A DNA stretch of 64,000 nt from Mycteria americana (lineage: Eukaryota; Chordata; Aves; Ciconiiformes; Ciconiidae): positions 2,170,001 through 2,234,000 of the forward strand of contig NC_134379.1 in the NCBI RefSeq assembly GCF_035582795.1. The letters run 5' to 3'. The stretch's first letter is position 1; every line of letters starts with the position of its first letter. Shown here piece by piece: positions 21,330 through 35,500 of this stretch. The position numbers and the translations under genes are program-made. The notes beneath the pieces were generated by a model. It saw nothing but the letters and a program-made list of their open reading frames with translations, was not told where the DNA came from and ran no database searches.

Positions 21330-23934
21330 CCCAGCCAAGCGCCACGCAGTGAACCTGAGCAGAGCCGGCTGCCCTCGTGGCCAGGCGCTCCCGGGAGCCT
21401 CGCAGGGACGACCGGCTCTGCTGCTCTGCTGCACGGCCCCGGGGAGCCCACCCGCTCTGGCCGGGCAAGCCTAGACCTGCTGCAGCCTACGGGGCCGTGG
21501 GTCTGCCCCATCCCCGCTCTCAGGGCTCCCCATGGGCTCCCGCATCCTGGGCACCCTGCAGAACTCCGACCTCCCGCCTCTCCCAAGCAGGTCCCGCTCT
21601 GGCAGCTGCCCGTCAGCCGCCCGGGCATGGCCTTTCGCCCCCGCCAGCCCCGAGATCAGCACCTCCAGCTCCCTCCAGCCGTGCGGAGCCTCTGGAAACA
21701 CCGCCATAAAAGTATTTACTCCCGCTGCCACTGAGATGGAAGCTCATAAAGGGCTGTAGCTAAGCCTGTTACTGCATTAGCACCGGCATCCAAAACAGAT
21801 GAAGGCAGGGTCCCGGCTGGGGGTGGCCTGCGGTGGACCCCGAGCGTGTCGGTGGGTGCAGGCATCGCCTGCACCCCGGCAGGACGGGCACTGCCCGCTT
21901 CCCCTTCCTGCAGAGGGAGCAAGAAAAGTCAACCTGCAGAAGAAAGCAAGAAAAACACTGCTCGAGGGGTGCAAAGAGACCATCAGTTATTTCCCAGAGG
22001 GGTCTCGATGTTGATAAGGCTGAGGCCTGAGGCTGTAATTTGACGGCTGCAGCCCAGCCCTCCGCTCTGGACACATATTCATTTATTGACACTTTGCTTC
22101 TCGGCCGGAGCAGCTCTTGGTGCAGCCCCGGGACGTCTGCAGCTCCCATGTGTGCGGTGCCGGGCAGACAGCAGGCGACCCGCAGCCATTCCCTGGCCGA
22201 TGCACCCCGGCTTTGAGCTTTTGAGCTCAGAGGGGATGCTGATGCCCTCAAATTATCCATCTGAAGGCTGGAGGTCAGGTCCCATGCTGCCAGCGGTGGT
22301 CTTACAAACCTAGTGCCGTGCCCCGCAGCATTAGTCCTCACTTGCTTTTCTGCTGCTATCTTAAGGCTGAAGCTCAGGTCTGGACCCATTTGGGAATAAT
22401 AAATATTTTATTTGCTGTTGGGATTTTTGACCAGTATCTCAGAGGCTGCAAAGGTCACACCAGGAAACATCCGCTTCATTAGCAAAAAGGATCAGCGCAT
22501 TCCTGGGCCTTCTGCTCGCGAGGCAAAAGCGCAGCCTTGGAGCGAACTCCAGTCTGTCCCCCGAGTGCTGTTATCAGCCGTAGGCTTGTCTTCCTCGAGC
22601 AATCAAATTAGATAGATTTCAGTACCCAGAGTGGTCTCCCTGGTTCTCAAGGCCACGTGTGCAATTAAAACTGGTCTCGTTAAGAGCCAGCTGAGCCCGG
22701 GCAGCGCCGTCTCCATCTCGCCGCTGTTCACACCGGGCAGCGCTGTGCAGGCACCGCGGCGTGGGAACGGGGACGGCATGGGAACAGGTACTTTGTTGTT
22801 TTGCTGGGCTTTTCTTCAGGTGGCTTCTGCAAAGGGCTTCTTGGCACCTCTGCTCAAGTGAAATGGAGCAACCAAAATGGGAGCTGGCTGGCGGCCAGCC
22901 TGGCAGACGGGCCCGCGGGGACAGCCCGGGGGGCAGGTATATGCCCGGAGCACGTTTACTGAGGGCAGGAGCCCCACCTGGGAAAGCCAAGTGGCCAAAG
23001 CGCCGGTGTCACACCTACGTGCCAGCATCCTGCTGGCCCCGCTGCTCCCTCGCTGCCAGCCCCAGCGCAGGACCCCATGAGACCTCACGGGCGGGTGTGC
23101 GGGCAGCAGATGGGTTACAGCTGTGAGTCTCCCTCGCTGTTTCCCCCCCTGAGGTCTGCACACAACGGGCAGCACGGGGTTTGGCTGCCAGCCCCCCGCC
23201 AGCCGTGGGGACCCCGCTGCAGGGCTGCCGGCGGCGGAGGTTAGCGGGTACCCTGCCAAGGCACGCAGCACCGCATCAGCCCTCCGACCCGCTCCGACGG
23301 CACTGGTACCTGCCGAGTTACCAAAGCTGAGTCGTGGCCACGGCTTTACTCCAGGGAGAGCAGTAACGCAAACCAGGGTATCACAGTGCTGCGTCAGGCC
23401 TTTCCCTGGACTTCGGGGTGAACAGAGAGTTTTTATTCTCCCCTTTGTCCTTCCCTTGGCTTTCACACGTACGTGAAACATCACACGTTCTCACGGTGAG
23501 CGTACGATGAAGCTGCTCGAACGGCCGCGTTGTCACCCCCGAGCGCTGGTGTGGTGCGGGGCCACTTCTCGGTGGTGCGGTACCTGGGGTCGGGATTTTA
23601 TCAGCTTTCCCACACGAAGCAGGGCTGGACCTGGCAGGACTCGCTGAGACAGCCCCGAGGAAAATCAGCAGCTCCCGCAGGACATGAGGCTGGTGGTTTA
23701 GTGAAAGATGCTCCCACCTTTGCTGGGCATCCCCCAAGCTTTGCTGCCAGTATAAAAGCAGGGAGACCCCGAGAAATGAGGGAGCCCTCCTGACGTGTTC
23801 AGGAGCGGGAAATCTGTCTGGCTTTGCGGGGCAAGGAGAGATGCTGAGTCCTGCGGGGGAAACCGAGCACCTGCCTGCAGTGGTCTGAAAACCTGGACAT
23901 CTGGGGACAGTGGAGGAGGAGGTTAGGTCGAGCT

Positions 23935-24105
23935 CCAGGAGACCTGGATCTGTTCGTAACGGGGCTGCTAACGGCCTCAGGGACCTTTCACAGGTCAGTC
24001 TCTCCTGCTACTGCCTTAGTTTCCTCAGCTGTAAGAAGCTGCAGCCATGCCAGCCATCTTGGGAGGGTATCGCAAGGCTCAAGTGATCAATGACCATCAC
24101 GTGTG
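23935..24105 (+). mobile_element. Probable ancient MIR-type SINE
   Basis: The order of landmarks follows MIR: GAGACCTGGATCTG (compare ...CCTGGGTTCGAATCC), then GGGACCTTTCACAGGTCAGT, then CCTTAGTTTCCTCAGCTGTAAG (compare CCTCAGTTTCCTCATCTGTAAAATGG), then a GAGGGTATCGCAAGGCTCAAGTGA segment like GGGTTGTTGTGAGGATTAAATGA. Heavily diverged, as expected for this old amniote family. Confidence 0.5.
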
Positions 24106-24699
24106 GAAGATCTCAGGTGGAAGACGCCGTGGAGGTGCAAAGCTACAACTAATCACAACTGTTTCTTTACTCTTAGGTTCAGCTGTCTTTCTGAGCACGC
24201 TTTGCACGTGGCAGTCCCCAGCCTGCAAGCAGCTCTGCGGACACAGAGAGGTCTCACGGGACGCCAGGAATCCACAGGCGGAGAGCCACGCGCGAGACCT
24301 GGCTTTACGTGTGCACAGCACTGCCAAAACGCAGCCGCTTCGGGTGGCCGCAGCGCTCGGTGCCCAGCGACGCGGCAGCACATCCCGCCGCAACGATGCC
24401 CTGGGATCTCGCAGGGATGGGAATATAACCCCAACGCCACGGAGCCCCGCTCCGCTGGAAGGCTGCCCTGTTTTCAGCGCCCGGCTGAGCTGCCACGCCA
24501 CGCAGCTGCCCAGCGCCGAAACCAGAGCCCCATGGTGCCAGCTCAGACCCGCGGCGGGGCAGAGCCGGGGGAAGGCAGCGGGTACGGCGTGCCCTCGCGG
24601 TGCCGACAGGCCGGCCCGGCTGCGGGCTCTGCCACAGAGATCCCTCCCTGCCACGCCTGGCGTGAGGGCAGAGCCAGGCCCGTGGGGGTCAGGGACACC
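24106..24699. other. Intergenic DNA upstream of the DYNLL2 island
   Basis: GC-rich, with a 416-codon plus-strand open frame (24,047-25,297) running through unrelated sequence types, including the DYNLL2 promoter. I regard it as compositional. No supported feature. Confidence 0.5.
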
Positions 24700-25000
24700 A
24701 CAGCAGCAAGGCCCCCTCAAGGGATCAGGCCCTCCCAAGGCAGTTACCCCCAAAGGGGGTAACTTTTACCCCCAGGTTACCCGCAGGTCTCCCCAAGGCA
24801 GTGGGTCCCTCCCAGGGGTTCAGGGTCACCCCCAGGAATCGGGGTCCCCAAGGCAGAGGGGGCCCCCGCAGAGCAATCATGGCCCCCTAAGGCAGCAGAG
24901 AGCGCTCCAAGGGAACCAGCCCGCCCAGGGGATCAGGCTCTCCCCAGGGGTCCACGGACCCCCCCGGGGACCGGCCCCCCGGGGACCAGCCCCGGCCCCT
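24700..25000. repeat. Degenerate GC-rich tandem repeat upstream of DYNLL2 promoter
   Basis: CCAAGGCAG or CTAAGGCAG recurs near 24,734, 24,793, 24,847 and 24,889, with intervening runs of CCC(A)GGGG, GGTCCC and GGATCAGGC in similar order, suggesting a roughly 50-bp decayed unit. It includes a perfect inverted repeat at 24,743-24,763. Confidence 0.5.
24743..24773. repeat. Overlapping perfect inverted repeats
   Basis: GTTACCCCC and GGGGGTAAC are separated by AAA (24,743-24,763), and the same GGGGGTAA arm pairs again with TTACCCCC across CTT (24,755-24,773). The DNA could form alternative short hairpins. Confidence 0.8.
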
Positions 25001-25149
25001 CACGGCCCCGGGGTACCCCCCGCCCCCGCCAGGCACCGCCCCGCCCCGCCCCGCCCCGCGCTCGCCCCGCGGCATTGTGGGATGAAACAGGATGTAGGCA
25101 GAACAGCGCGGGCGGACGGGCCGGGGCGGCGGGCCGCGCTGCGGCGCAG

Positions 25150-25186
25150 CCAATGGGGACGCGGCGTGCCGGGCGCCGCAGCCAAT
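25150..25186 (+). promoter_or_regulatory. Paired CCAAT boxes (NF-Y)
   Basis: Two AGCCAATGGGG elements with CCAAT at 25,150-25,154 and 25,182-25,186. A spacing of about three helical turns is typical of cooperating NF-Y sites in proximal promoters. Confidence 0.7.
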
Positions 25187-25254
25187 GGGGGAGCGACGGG
25201 CCGCGCGCCGCAGCGGGCGGGGCGGTATTTGAGCGCGGCGCGGCGGCGAGGCGC

Positions 25255-25383
25255 AGAGCGCTCGGCGCGGCGCAGGGAACGGAGCGGAGCGGGCTGAGGC
25301 GAGCGGGTCCGGGCCTCCTCCCACCTCCTCCTCCTCCTCGGTGCCGTGCCTCGCTCTCTCGGGGTGGCCCTGTCACTGTGAAG
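25255..25383 (+). other. DYNLL2: DYNLL2 noncoding first exon (start approximate)
   Basis: GC-rich sequence downstream of the promoter elements, ending at the donor CTGTGAAG|GTGAGC after 25,383. Splicing to the coding exon at 28,798 gives a wholly noncoding first exon, as in other vertebrates' DYNLL genes. The 5' end is a guess from promoter-element spacing. Confidence 0.65.
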
Positions 25384-28300
25384 GTGAGCGACGTCCTCCG
25401 CCGGGCCGGGCCGGCGGCGACCTCCGCGCCTCGCCTGGCACCGGTCGCTCCGTGTGCGAGGGGGCTGCGGGGCCGCCCCGGTGGGAGGGGGTCCTGGTCC
25501 TGGCCGGCCGGCCGGCCGGCGGCTCCGGCCCGTGGGTAGCTCCCGGCGGCGCTCGGAGCACGCTCCGCCCCGGTGGCCTGCCGCCGGTGCGTTGCCGGCC
25601 CCGCTCCGGGCAAGGTCACCGCTGCCTCGGGTGCCCCTGGGGCTCCCCCCGTGAAGGTCACGCAGGGCTCCGGCCTGCACATGCGCCCGGCTCCTGGGAG
25701 CCGCCTGGGAGCGTCTCCCCGGGCCCCCTTCTGCGCTGGCGGGGAGGGGGCTGTGCCGCACCCCCTTCCCAGGGCCCTCTCCTGCCGTGCTGGGGGAAGC
25801 GGTGGGTGCTGGGCTTGGGCCTCGTTCTGCTCTTAGGGCCCATCCTGCCCGGGGAGGGAAAGAGTGGGTGGGGGGCTTGTCTCATCCCCATCCCGTGTCT
25901 TGTGCCGTGTCTTGTCCGGATGGGGGAAGGAGTGGGTGCTGAGCTTGAGCATCATCCCTTTCCCAAAGGCCCATCCTGTCCTGCTGGGGGAGTGGTTGGG
26001 TGCTGGGCTTGTGTCTCATGCTCCTTCCAAGACCTCATCCTACCCTGGAGAGGGAAGGGTTGTATGCTGGCTTGGGCCTAATCCCCCTCCCAAGGCCTCA
26101 TCCTGCCCTGGAGTGTCTGCCAGGGCTGTGGTCTTTTCTTCCTCCCTCAAAGCCCCATCCTGCCCTGGGATGGGGAAGGGGTGGCTGCTGGACCTGTACT
26201 ATTACCCCTTCCCAGGCCCCTCCTGCCCTGGGCTGGGTGCTGGGGCTTTGTGGTTTTCCTCAGAGAGGGCTAGACTTGGGTGGCAAGACCCGAGGGCCAG
26301 CTGTGATCTTGTGGCTTAGAGATAAGAGGTGTACGTGGTCCCGCTGGGCTGCCTTGTGGGGAGGGTGCCTCTGTAACCCCATGGGGGGAATGAGCTGAGA
26401 CTGGGGCCCTGCTCTCTGATGTTCAGGTGGGTGGATGTGGCGACACTCGGAGCTGCTCCCTGCCCCACGGCGGGTGCAGGGGACCCTCCCTCCAGCAGCA
26501 CAGTGAGCTGCCAGCCAATGTCATGGCTGGCCTGTGAAGGATGCTGTACCCTGGAGCAGTGCGGTGTGCTGGGGAGGGCAGGCTGGCCAGGGCTTGCAGC
26601 TCTACTGAAGGATAATTGTTTTTTTTTTTCTCTATGGCGCTGTTGGCCCTCGGCAGCATGGGCCTGCACTGAGATGCTCCTTGCCTAAACAATGAGGAAG
26701 GAAGATGCTTTTTGCAGGTCACTCTGTGGCTGGTTATGTAATGGCAAATGCCCTCTGAACTCAGTGTGCAGTGGTGGTGTGTGAAGGCCTGATGTGTGTG
26801 AGAGCTTGCTTGCCCTCCTTCCCTAAAGAGGCTTTCCTGGAAGAATGACCCACAAGTGAATTCCTGCTAGTTTCATTTTCCTGTGGGCTGGACCCCCAGA
26901 AGACTCTTCCAAGGGATTGCCAGATTCCTGGATAGCAAATCCAAATCTACAGGCAGTTGGTTGGGCTGTTCTGAGCCATGTCTTGTCCTGCCAGGGTTTC
27001 TGGGCCACAGGCTAACACCCACTGGCTTAAACCACAGCATGGAGGGGAACAAGCTGCCTGGAAGTGGCTTTTCCAGAGCTGTGGTAGGGGCGTGTGCTCT
27101 CTGTTGGCGCTTGAGCTCAGTTCCTGTCATTCCTCCTGATGCTATTAGTGTATGTTAATAGCAGTGCTCTATTAAACGTTGTATCTAAAACGTATAAATT
27201 AAGGTTGCAACAGAAGTCTTCAACTGCAGGCAGAGTGAAGAATTGAAGTATTGTAATCATAGGGCTGCAATTATGTAACTGGATTCTCTTTCTCTCTGGA
27301 TAGCAGGCTCCTTTAATTGCTGTAACAAAGCTACTCCTTCAGTTTTCTGGGACTGTTCCAGGAAGTGATCATTGCAGCAGATTTTCTTCACTCCCCAGTA
27401 GAGCTAAAAATGTGTAGTTTCACTATTTCAAAACATGCTTGGTAGTATCGCTCAAAACTTGCAGCACTGTGAAAGGATTTAGGAAACTTAATGGTGCTCT
27501 GCAGGCTTAACTGGAGGCGCTCCTTGTCATCAAGAAGCTTATTCCCACAAAGTTTTAATATGCTCTGGTAAGAGCTGCTGCCCAGGTGAGCAGCTGTGGT
27601 CCCCCTCAGCGCAGCCCTCTGCTTGGCTGGTCCCCCAGATAACATGTGCCCTCCTGACCAGGCCTTGTGTGGCTTGGGAGCGAGGGGTCTGGTGCTCAGA
27701 GGGGTATTGGGGTGTGCCTGCCAGCAGCAGGACTGCACGGGGCTCCTTCTCCAGGGCATGCGTCGTGGCCTTTGTTTGAAGAAAGGGATTGCTAAATCCC
27801 CATTTTCTAGGATAATATGAACTGCACTGGAAACTTCCCAATGTGGAATGCCTCCCTGGAAAGGCCATGGCAGATCTATGTGTACATGGCTTCGGTGCCT
27901 GGTATGAAGCACCTGAACTAACTCATCTAACTTATCTTAACTAACTAACTTGAAGGGGGCTACGTGCTCAGCTCCAGTATACTACTTAGTAGTTTCTTAA
28001 AGGTCACGGGCAGCACTAGCATGCTGGTTTCTAGCATCTGTGTTGTGGTTCACAGGCAGAGGGAGGAAAAGGAGGCTGCTTTGCCAGGCCCTAGCTGTGC
28101 TAGCTCTGTGGTGGGGCTTGCTTCCCCCTGCCCCTGTTTCTAGGCTGCAGCATGGCGTTAACCTGTTTCTGGCTTGTCAGACCGGCTTTGTCCCGTGGGA
28201 ACAGCTGAAGTCTGGGTTTCAGTGGCAAAGCAGCAGTGAGGTGAGGGGATGATGATAGGCTGAATGTGGAACAACACTCCTTCCAGGCTAAATTAGCAGC

Positions 28301-28797
28301 AGTTACTGTAACTCCTGGCATGAGGTGGAATAAAAAGGGCTGCTGCTGTTAACATGCTTCCTGAGCCTCCCTGCCGGAGCCGGGCATTCTGGGGTCTGTT
28401 GCTTGCAAGGCTCTGAACAGATGGTGCTCCAAACCACTGGTGCACCTGGAAGGCAAACTTGGCTGTAGCCTATTGATGTATAGGAGGGCTGTAGCTCTCT
28501 GCAGATCCTGTCTCCTCCCACACAGTAAGCTTTTTCTGCATGTGTTTAATGCAGATGCTGATGTTGGGCTATCTCTGATCTAACTTCCAGACGGTGCCAG
28601 TGCTACAGTGCTCCAGCTATAAGGGGCACCTTAGCCTGGGACTACTGTAGGCTACCCTGACAAACTCACCCTGGGCGCAACAGGGGGTTTGTAGTATGGG
28701 CTTGTGGCACAGCCTGCCATAGAAAGGACAACCTCTGATGTACAGGAAGCTTCTCCTTTCTTGGGAAGGGATTAAAGGAATCTATCTTCTGCCTTAG
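25384..28797 (+). other. DYNLL2: DYNLL2 intron 1
   Basis: 3.4 kb intron from GTGAGC to the acceptor TCTGCCTTAG. It includes the end of the CpG island, the 64-bp-period tandem repeat at 25,745-26,265 and otherwise unique sequence. ORFs inside it are not convincing. Confidence 0.75.
25745..26265. repeat. Minisatellite, about 64-bp unit, about 8 copies
   Basis: A motif CCCATCCTGCCCTGG or variant, followed by GGGGAAG...GGGTGCTGGGCTTG and a CC-rich tail, recurs with TCCTGCC anchors near 25,780, 25,843, 25,908, 25,975, 26,037, 26,101, 26,158 and 26,221 (spacing 57-67 bp). Divergent copies, inside DYNLL2 intron 1 just after the CpG island. Confidence 0.8.
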
Positions 28798-28804
28798 GTT
28801 CACG

Positions 28805-30785
<1,981 letters not shown>

Positions 30786-31027
30786 GAAGTAGGAGCAAGT
30801 GAAATTTGGACTGTAATGCACTGATGGCTGAAGCCACGACTCCCTTTAACATGGCTATGCCGCTGCATGGACTGTATACTATATTTAATGTGTATATGTT
30901 GCAGTAAAAATCTACTTCTGTTTAGTTGCCTGGGAAGAAGGCGGCATTTTTTTGTTACTGCTTTTTTTTGGTTGTATTGCACTAGGAAACCTGTAAATGC
31001 TTAAACAATGGCCTTTACGTGGGAAGA

Positions 31028-31033
31028 AATAAA
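31028..31033 (+). terminator. DYNLL2: Proximal poly(A) signal of DYNLL2
   Basis: AATAAA 243 nt after the stop codon, followed by CACAACAGC and a GT/TTC-rich downstream stretch (GTGGTAACTCCTTCTTTG). Confidence 0.65.
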
Positions 31034-32483
31034 ACTATTCCACAACAGCTCCCTCAGTGGTAACTCCTTCTTTGAGGCTGGGAAAACTTCTTTGGGCAGG
31101 CCAAAAGACCCTGACTTCCTTACTGAGTTTTTATTAGACTGTTAATCTTGTAATGAGGAGCAAAGCCAGTGTGAGCCTCTGTACCCACCCTGCAGACTGT
31201 AGAGAGCTGGCTCTCCCAGTAACCTCAGTGCAGGTACTCAGACCTTCCCTGAAAGCTGATGGGGTGGCTCTTGATTATGTGGCTTTCACACACAAGTTGA
31301 ACTCCACCTCGGACTGTGATAAACAGACTTGCAGCTGGCACCCTCGGTGTTCTCTTTCAGTGCCCATCACTGTATTTTTTGGCTCTGCTGAAACATTGAC
31401 CTAGACGTGTAAGCAACTCAGCCTGGTCTAGAAGACTTCAACAAACACCCCCCTGAGTTGCTGCGGAAAGCAGCATCCTGTGGCGGAAGTCTTTAGACCT
31501 TGATACTGAGATCTAAAGCCATGTAGCCTGTCCCCGAAATGGAGTAGGATATCAAATTGGTGACTACTGACAACAGCTCTATTTGGCATGTTCTTAGCCA
31601 GTTGTCTCAACACTGCCTTAACTTGATGCTCTCCTTAAAGCAAGCTAGTCATGTGGAAGACTTGTAAGTGGCCACTGTCTCCTTTTTTTATTTTCTGTAG
31701 CTGATAAGCTATTTCTGGAGGACTGTCCTCCATGTTCTGATATCTGCTTTTGTTCTTAAAGCACAGTACCAAGAAGTTAAATTTACATGTGATGTTTGTG
31801 TGAAGGAAACTCATGTGACATCTGCTTCAAAGGCAGACAAATGTCTTGGTCTCCAATAGGTTCAGCAGTGATGTTGTCTTAGTATGTACTGACTCTTGGA
31901 TTACACTGCAGGAAGTTCTTTTTATCTGGGTGTGTGGAAATGCTGTGTGATGGCAAGTAAATATCTGGTGCTTGTCATAAGGTCTATTTATTGGGTTGCT
32001 GACTAATGCATAGACAATATCACTGGGCTGGTGAGCCTAACTTGTGTCTCAGATTAATTTGGTGTTGGTAATAAGTCACTGCTGGGGGAGAAAGGGCAGA
32101 ATGAAGGGGGCTCTTCATTGTGAAATGACTTGATGACCCAGGTTGACTACTTCCTGAAGTAAAAGTCCTTCTTGTCTCTGTGCAAAATCCAAAGTATGCC
32201 TAATTTTGTAATATTGATAGAACAATGTTGTAACTAGAAAGACTGTAGCTGTCATAACTTCATGTTGATGGAAATGTCTGCACTGGGGTAATGTGCCTTG
32301 GACTGTCTGGGGCACTCTTGTGGTCTTGTCTATTCAGAACTCCACTCTGGATCTGAAAGGAGAATGTTTTGGGTTTTTTTTCCAAGCATGAGTCTAATGT
32401 GAACCTGTTCACGGTCTCTTGTGGAGCAAGATCTGTTCCCTTCATAACTGCAATGGCTCAAATACCATTTATTTTTTTCAAAC

Positions 32484-32489
32484 ATTAAA
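32484..32489 (+). terminator. DYNLL2: Distal poly(A) signal of DYNLL2
   Basis: ATTAAA within an AT-rich stretch, followed by TTCTTCTTCATTG. Plausible end of a long 3'UTR isoform. Confidence 0.45.
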
Positions 32490-32510
32490 GGTGAATTGAC
32501 ACATTTAAAC

Positions 32511-35500
32511 AGCCTCTAGTTTCTTCTTCATTGCCAGCTGTCCCAAGCAAAAGCTGCACTTGTCCAGAGAGGGCGAGCAGCGAGTTTTCTGCCCTGGAAG
32601 ATGCTGATGACCCAAAGGAGGCAGAGGGAGAAACTTGACCTAAAGAGCATATGTGGCCCATCTGAGCTGGTGCTGACCTCCAGCCTGGCGCAAACACTGC
32701 ACCAGAAGGAGGGATGGAGGGGAGTGTGTCCTGCTGCAGCCCTGATGGGATGCTTCTGTGCCAAGTAACCTCGATGTGAAGGTGCTGGGGCTAACCTCTT
32801 AATGACTTCAGACAAACTGGGAGTGGTATAGCAGCTGGGGTCCTGGCTCCTGTAAACACTCAAAGGTGTTTCCCTGCTTTGCAGGGAAGTAGGGGAAACC
32901 CTTCAGGCATCCTCCCTGTGCTCAACAGAAAGGTGAGATCTGAGACTCTTGCCAGTTGCCTGAAGCTGGTGTGTGTTTAATGCCTCTCGCGCTGCAGGGG
33001 CTGTGGGCTTGCCCTTAAACAACTCCCCCTCGGCTTGTTATCTTGCTCCTGATGCCACCTAAATTTGGGGTTGTGGCCTCCCTGATATTTTGGAAAAAAT
33101 CTGTGGGCACTTACCAAGTACAGTAGTATAACAGCTATGCTGTGGGACAGTAACACCAGCATGAGAAACAAGGGGAAGCTGAGCTGCAGACAAACAGGAC
33201 TCATGCTAAGCAGCTATAAAGCGAGCTGAACCCGAAACTCCCAAGCAAGCAGTGGTATGGCCGTTACACGCAGGCAATCTGCTGTAACCCGCACCTGGCA
33301 GTGCTGAAAAGCAGAGGTGGTTTCTACTTTGGGGGGAGCGGGGAGCGATGCTCCTTCCTCAGTCCCAGCCAGCCTTTTAGCTGGAAGTGTAGTTGCAGGG
33401 CTTAAGCTCCAGCTGTGTTGTGCTGGGGGTCTGCACTCCTGGCCTGGCTAGGTCTGGGTTAATGCTGCGGCTCCCAAGAAAACATCTGCAGCCTTGTGGG
33501 GCTGGGGTAGTCAAGCCCCCTTGGTGCACAGGGCTCTTGGTCAAAGTAAGCGGCAGAGAAACTGGCTCCTGAATGTCAGCTGCAGCACAGGAGGCTGCTA
33601 ATCCAAACCTGAGGTAAAAAACTTTTCCAGCCTGAGTTTTGTCTGTGGGAAAGCACCCCTTCCAGCTGCGTATCCAGTGGCTGTGGTGCTGGTGTAAATC
33701 GGTCCCTGGTGGGATGTGGAGGCCCTGCTAGAGCTGGAGGAATGGCATGCCCTGGAGCTGATGCATGCAAGTAGAAAGTGGGTTTGGTGCTTCCTGGGAT
33801 GCGTCACTGCAGCAGGAGTCCTGCTTCAGGCTAAGGAAAAGAAGCTCTGGCTCACACCTTTAGCAATTAGGCAGTGAAACTGAGCCCTGCTCACCTCCCT
33901 GTAACCCCTGCAATGGACGCTGGTACTGTGTGTGCGTCCTCAGCCTTCCCCCTAAACCATCTTTTGCGTAGCACTGGGGCTCCGGAAGATACAAACTGCC
34001 TAAAGTTCAGCAGCGCTTCCCTCTACGTGGCTGAGAGCAGGGTGAGGTTTTAACATGGAGCTTTCTGTGCCTGCTGCCTTCCCCTCCTGCTCCCCAGCAG
34101 CTGTCTGACACAGCTTTTGGCTTTGACTTTTTCCATTGCTGGGCTCCACTTTGTCTCCAGTTTCCACCAGGCGCAGGTGTCCTGCACGATGCCTCGGAGC
34201 GTTAACTGCCTCCGTGCTGGAGAGGCCAACAGCGTCCCCAGGACGGCCGCTCAGTTTCAACGGGGGCATGAAGCTATTTGGAAGCATCTGGATTTGGGGC
34301 ACTGAGTGGAAGGTATGTATTTGGGGGGAAACATCTGGAGAAAAAACTGCTTCCAGATGCGTTTGGGCAAAAATGCTATTTAAATGTAAATATACCTTTC
34401 TGTCCTGCCTTACAAGTGTTCAGAAAACGTCTGATTGCAGGGGAGTCCGAGGTGCTGGCTGCTGCCTGTGGGTGGAGGTCTGGGTGCAGGACAGTGTCTG
34501 CAGATGTGCGTGTGCATGCGCTGTGGGTAACGGTGCGGTTCGTGGTTGGGAAGTGTCACATTATTTCCTCTTGTACAAGCCAAGTTATTCAATTCCTCAT
34601 GTCGAGTATTTCTTCCAGATGTGGCCTTACAAAAGCAAAGCTTTGCGGCGCTGAGGAGCAGACAGGCTGTTTTTTGGTAGCTGTGCTCCATGCGTGTGAC
34701 TGCTAGACATTATCTAGGATTCATTCTTCTGCGGAGGGAGCGTGGTGTAAAGCTGCGGGAGAAGGTGTGTGACTCCGCTAGCAGGGAGAGCTGGCCTGGA
34801 TTCCTGCCTGCCTGGCACAATGTTCTTCCCCCTTCTCTGTGACCACCTGGGACTCCAGGAAGGGACAAAGTGACGGTGACATCCTCCCCACCCTGGGCAT
34901 CCTGCACAGGGACGGGGCGTTGCACCCTGCTCCCGTGGGAACACCCAGGCTGCGGGTCAACGCTCTCCTTCCCTCCCATACAGCGAAGCCAGCCTGCGGC
35001 GCTGCCATTGCCGTGTTAATCTTCCCCGAGCACGTGGAAGCAGAACCTGTTGCTGGTAAACCCGGTACCCAATGGACGAGTTCCTTCTCGCAGTGCTTTT
35101 GCGGGAGATTTGAGATGAAGAGAGAAAACATGGAAATCATTTTTATCTCGCTTTCAGTCTCTGACGGGTAAATCCTTAGGAGGCCGGTGCCACGCGGTGA
35201 AGGAAGCAGGGCTGTGCCATCCCTGCCCACCCGAGGGTTCCCTGCTTTGTTCTATTTATTGAGCAACGATTCTGACAACCCTTTCCCAGACTGTGACTCA
35301 TAGCAGCACTGTCTGTGCATAAGCCATGTGTCTCGGAGCGCTTTATAGATACAGGAGCTGCAGGACCCAACTGTGTTTATTAAAAGATGATCAGATGTTT
35401 CTTCCCTTAAGGCAGTGTCTAGCTGAGGCTGAGTAATAACTCATTACTAATGAGACAAACAACTGCTTATCATCAGGTCAGCGCCTTCACCAGCCCTTCT

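Larger units (their letters stand above)
16919..23930. other. Intergenic DNA, no gene recognised
   Basis: GC-moderate to GC-rich sequence with many overlapping short ORFs and no supported gene. It holds a possible CR1 remnant (17,177-17,220) and a MEF2/TATA-like element (21,320-21,329). Short AT-rich patches occur near 17,760-17,880, 20,160-20,215 and 22,385-22,440. Confidence 0.5.
24880..25720. promoter_or_regulatory. CpG-island promoter of DYNLL2
   Basis: CpG-dense sequence surrounding DYNLL2 exon 1. It contains a ZNF143/THAP11-like GGCATTGTGGGATG (25,071-25,084, reverse of CCCACAATGCC), two CCAAT boxes (25,150-25,154 and 25,182-25,186, 32 bp apart, both in AGCCAATGGGG), a GC box GGGCGGGGCG (about 25,217-25,225) and a weak TATA-like GTATTTGAG (about 25,225). 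Initiation near 25,250-25,260 is inferred from this layout. Confidence 0.8.
30786..32510 (+). other. DYNLL2: DYNLL2 3' untranslated region (distal end approximate)
   Basis: AT-moderate sequence following the stop. AATAAA at 31,028-31,033 would give a 0.26-kb 3'UTR and ATTAAA at 32,484-32,489 a 1.7-kb one. The sequence character stays uniform up to about 32,510 and becomes GC-richer afterwards, which favours a long form alongside the short one. Confidence 0.55.

Noticed and set aside
23750-23765. TATAAAAGC as a promoter TATA box
   Set aside because: No downstream exon, CpG island or supporting element; treated as chance.
24047-25297. 416-codon plus-strand open reading frame upstream of and through the DYNLL2 promoter
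   Set aside because: Runs through a decayed tandem repeat and the CpG-island promoter, with biased Pro/Arg/Gly/Ala composition and no family resemblance; explained by high GC.
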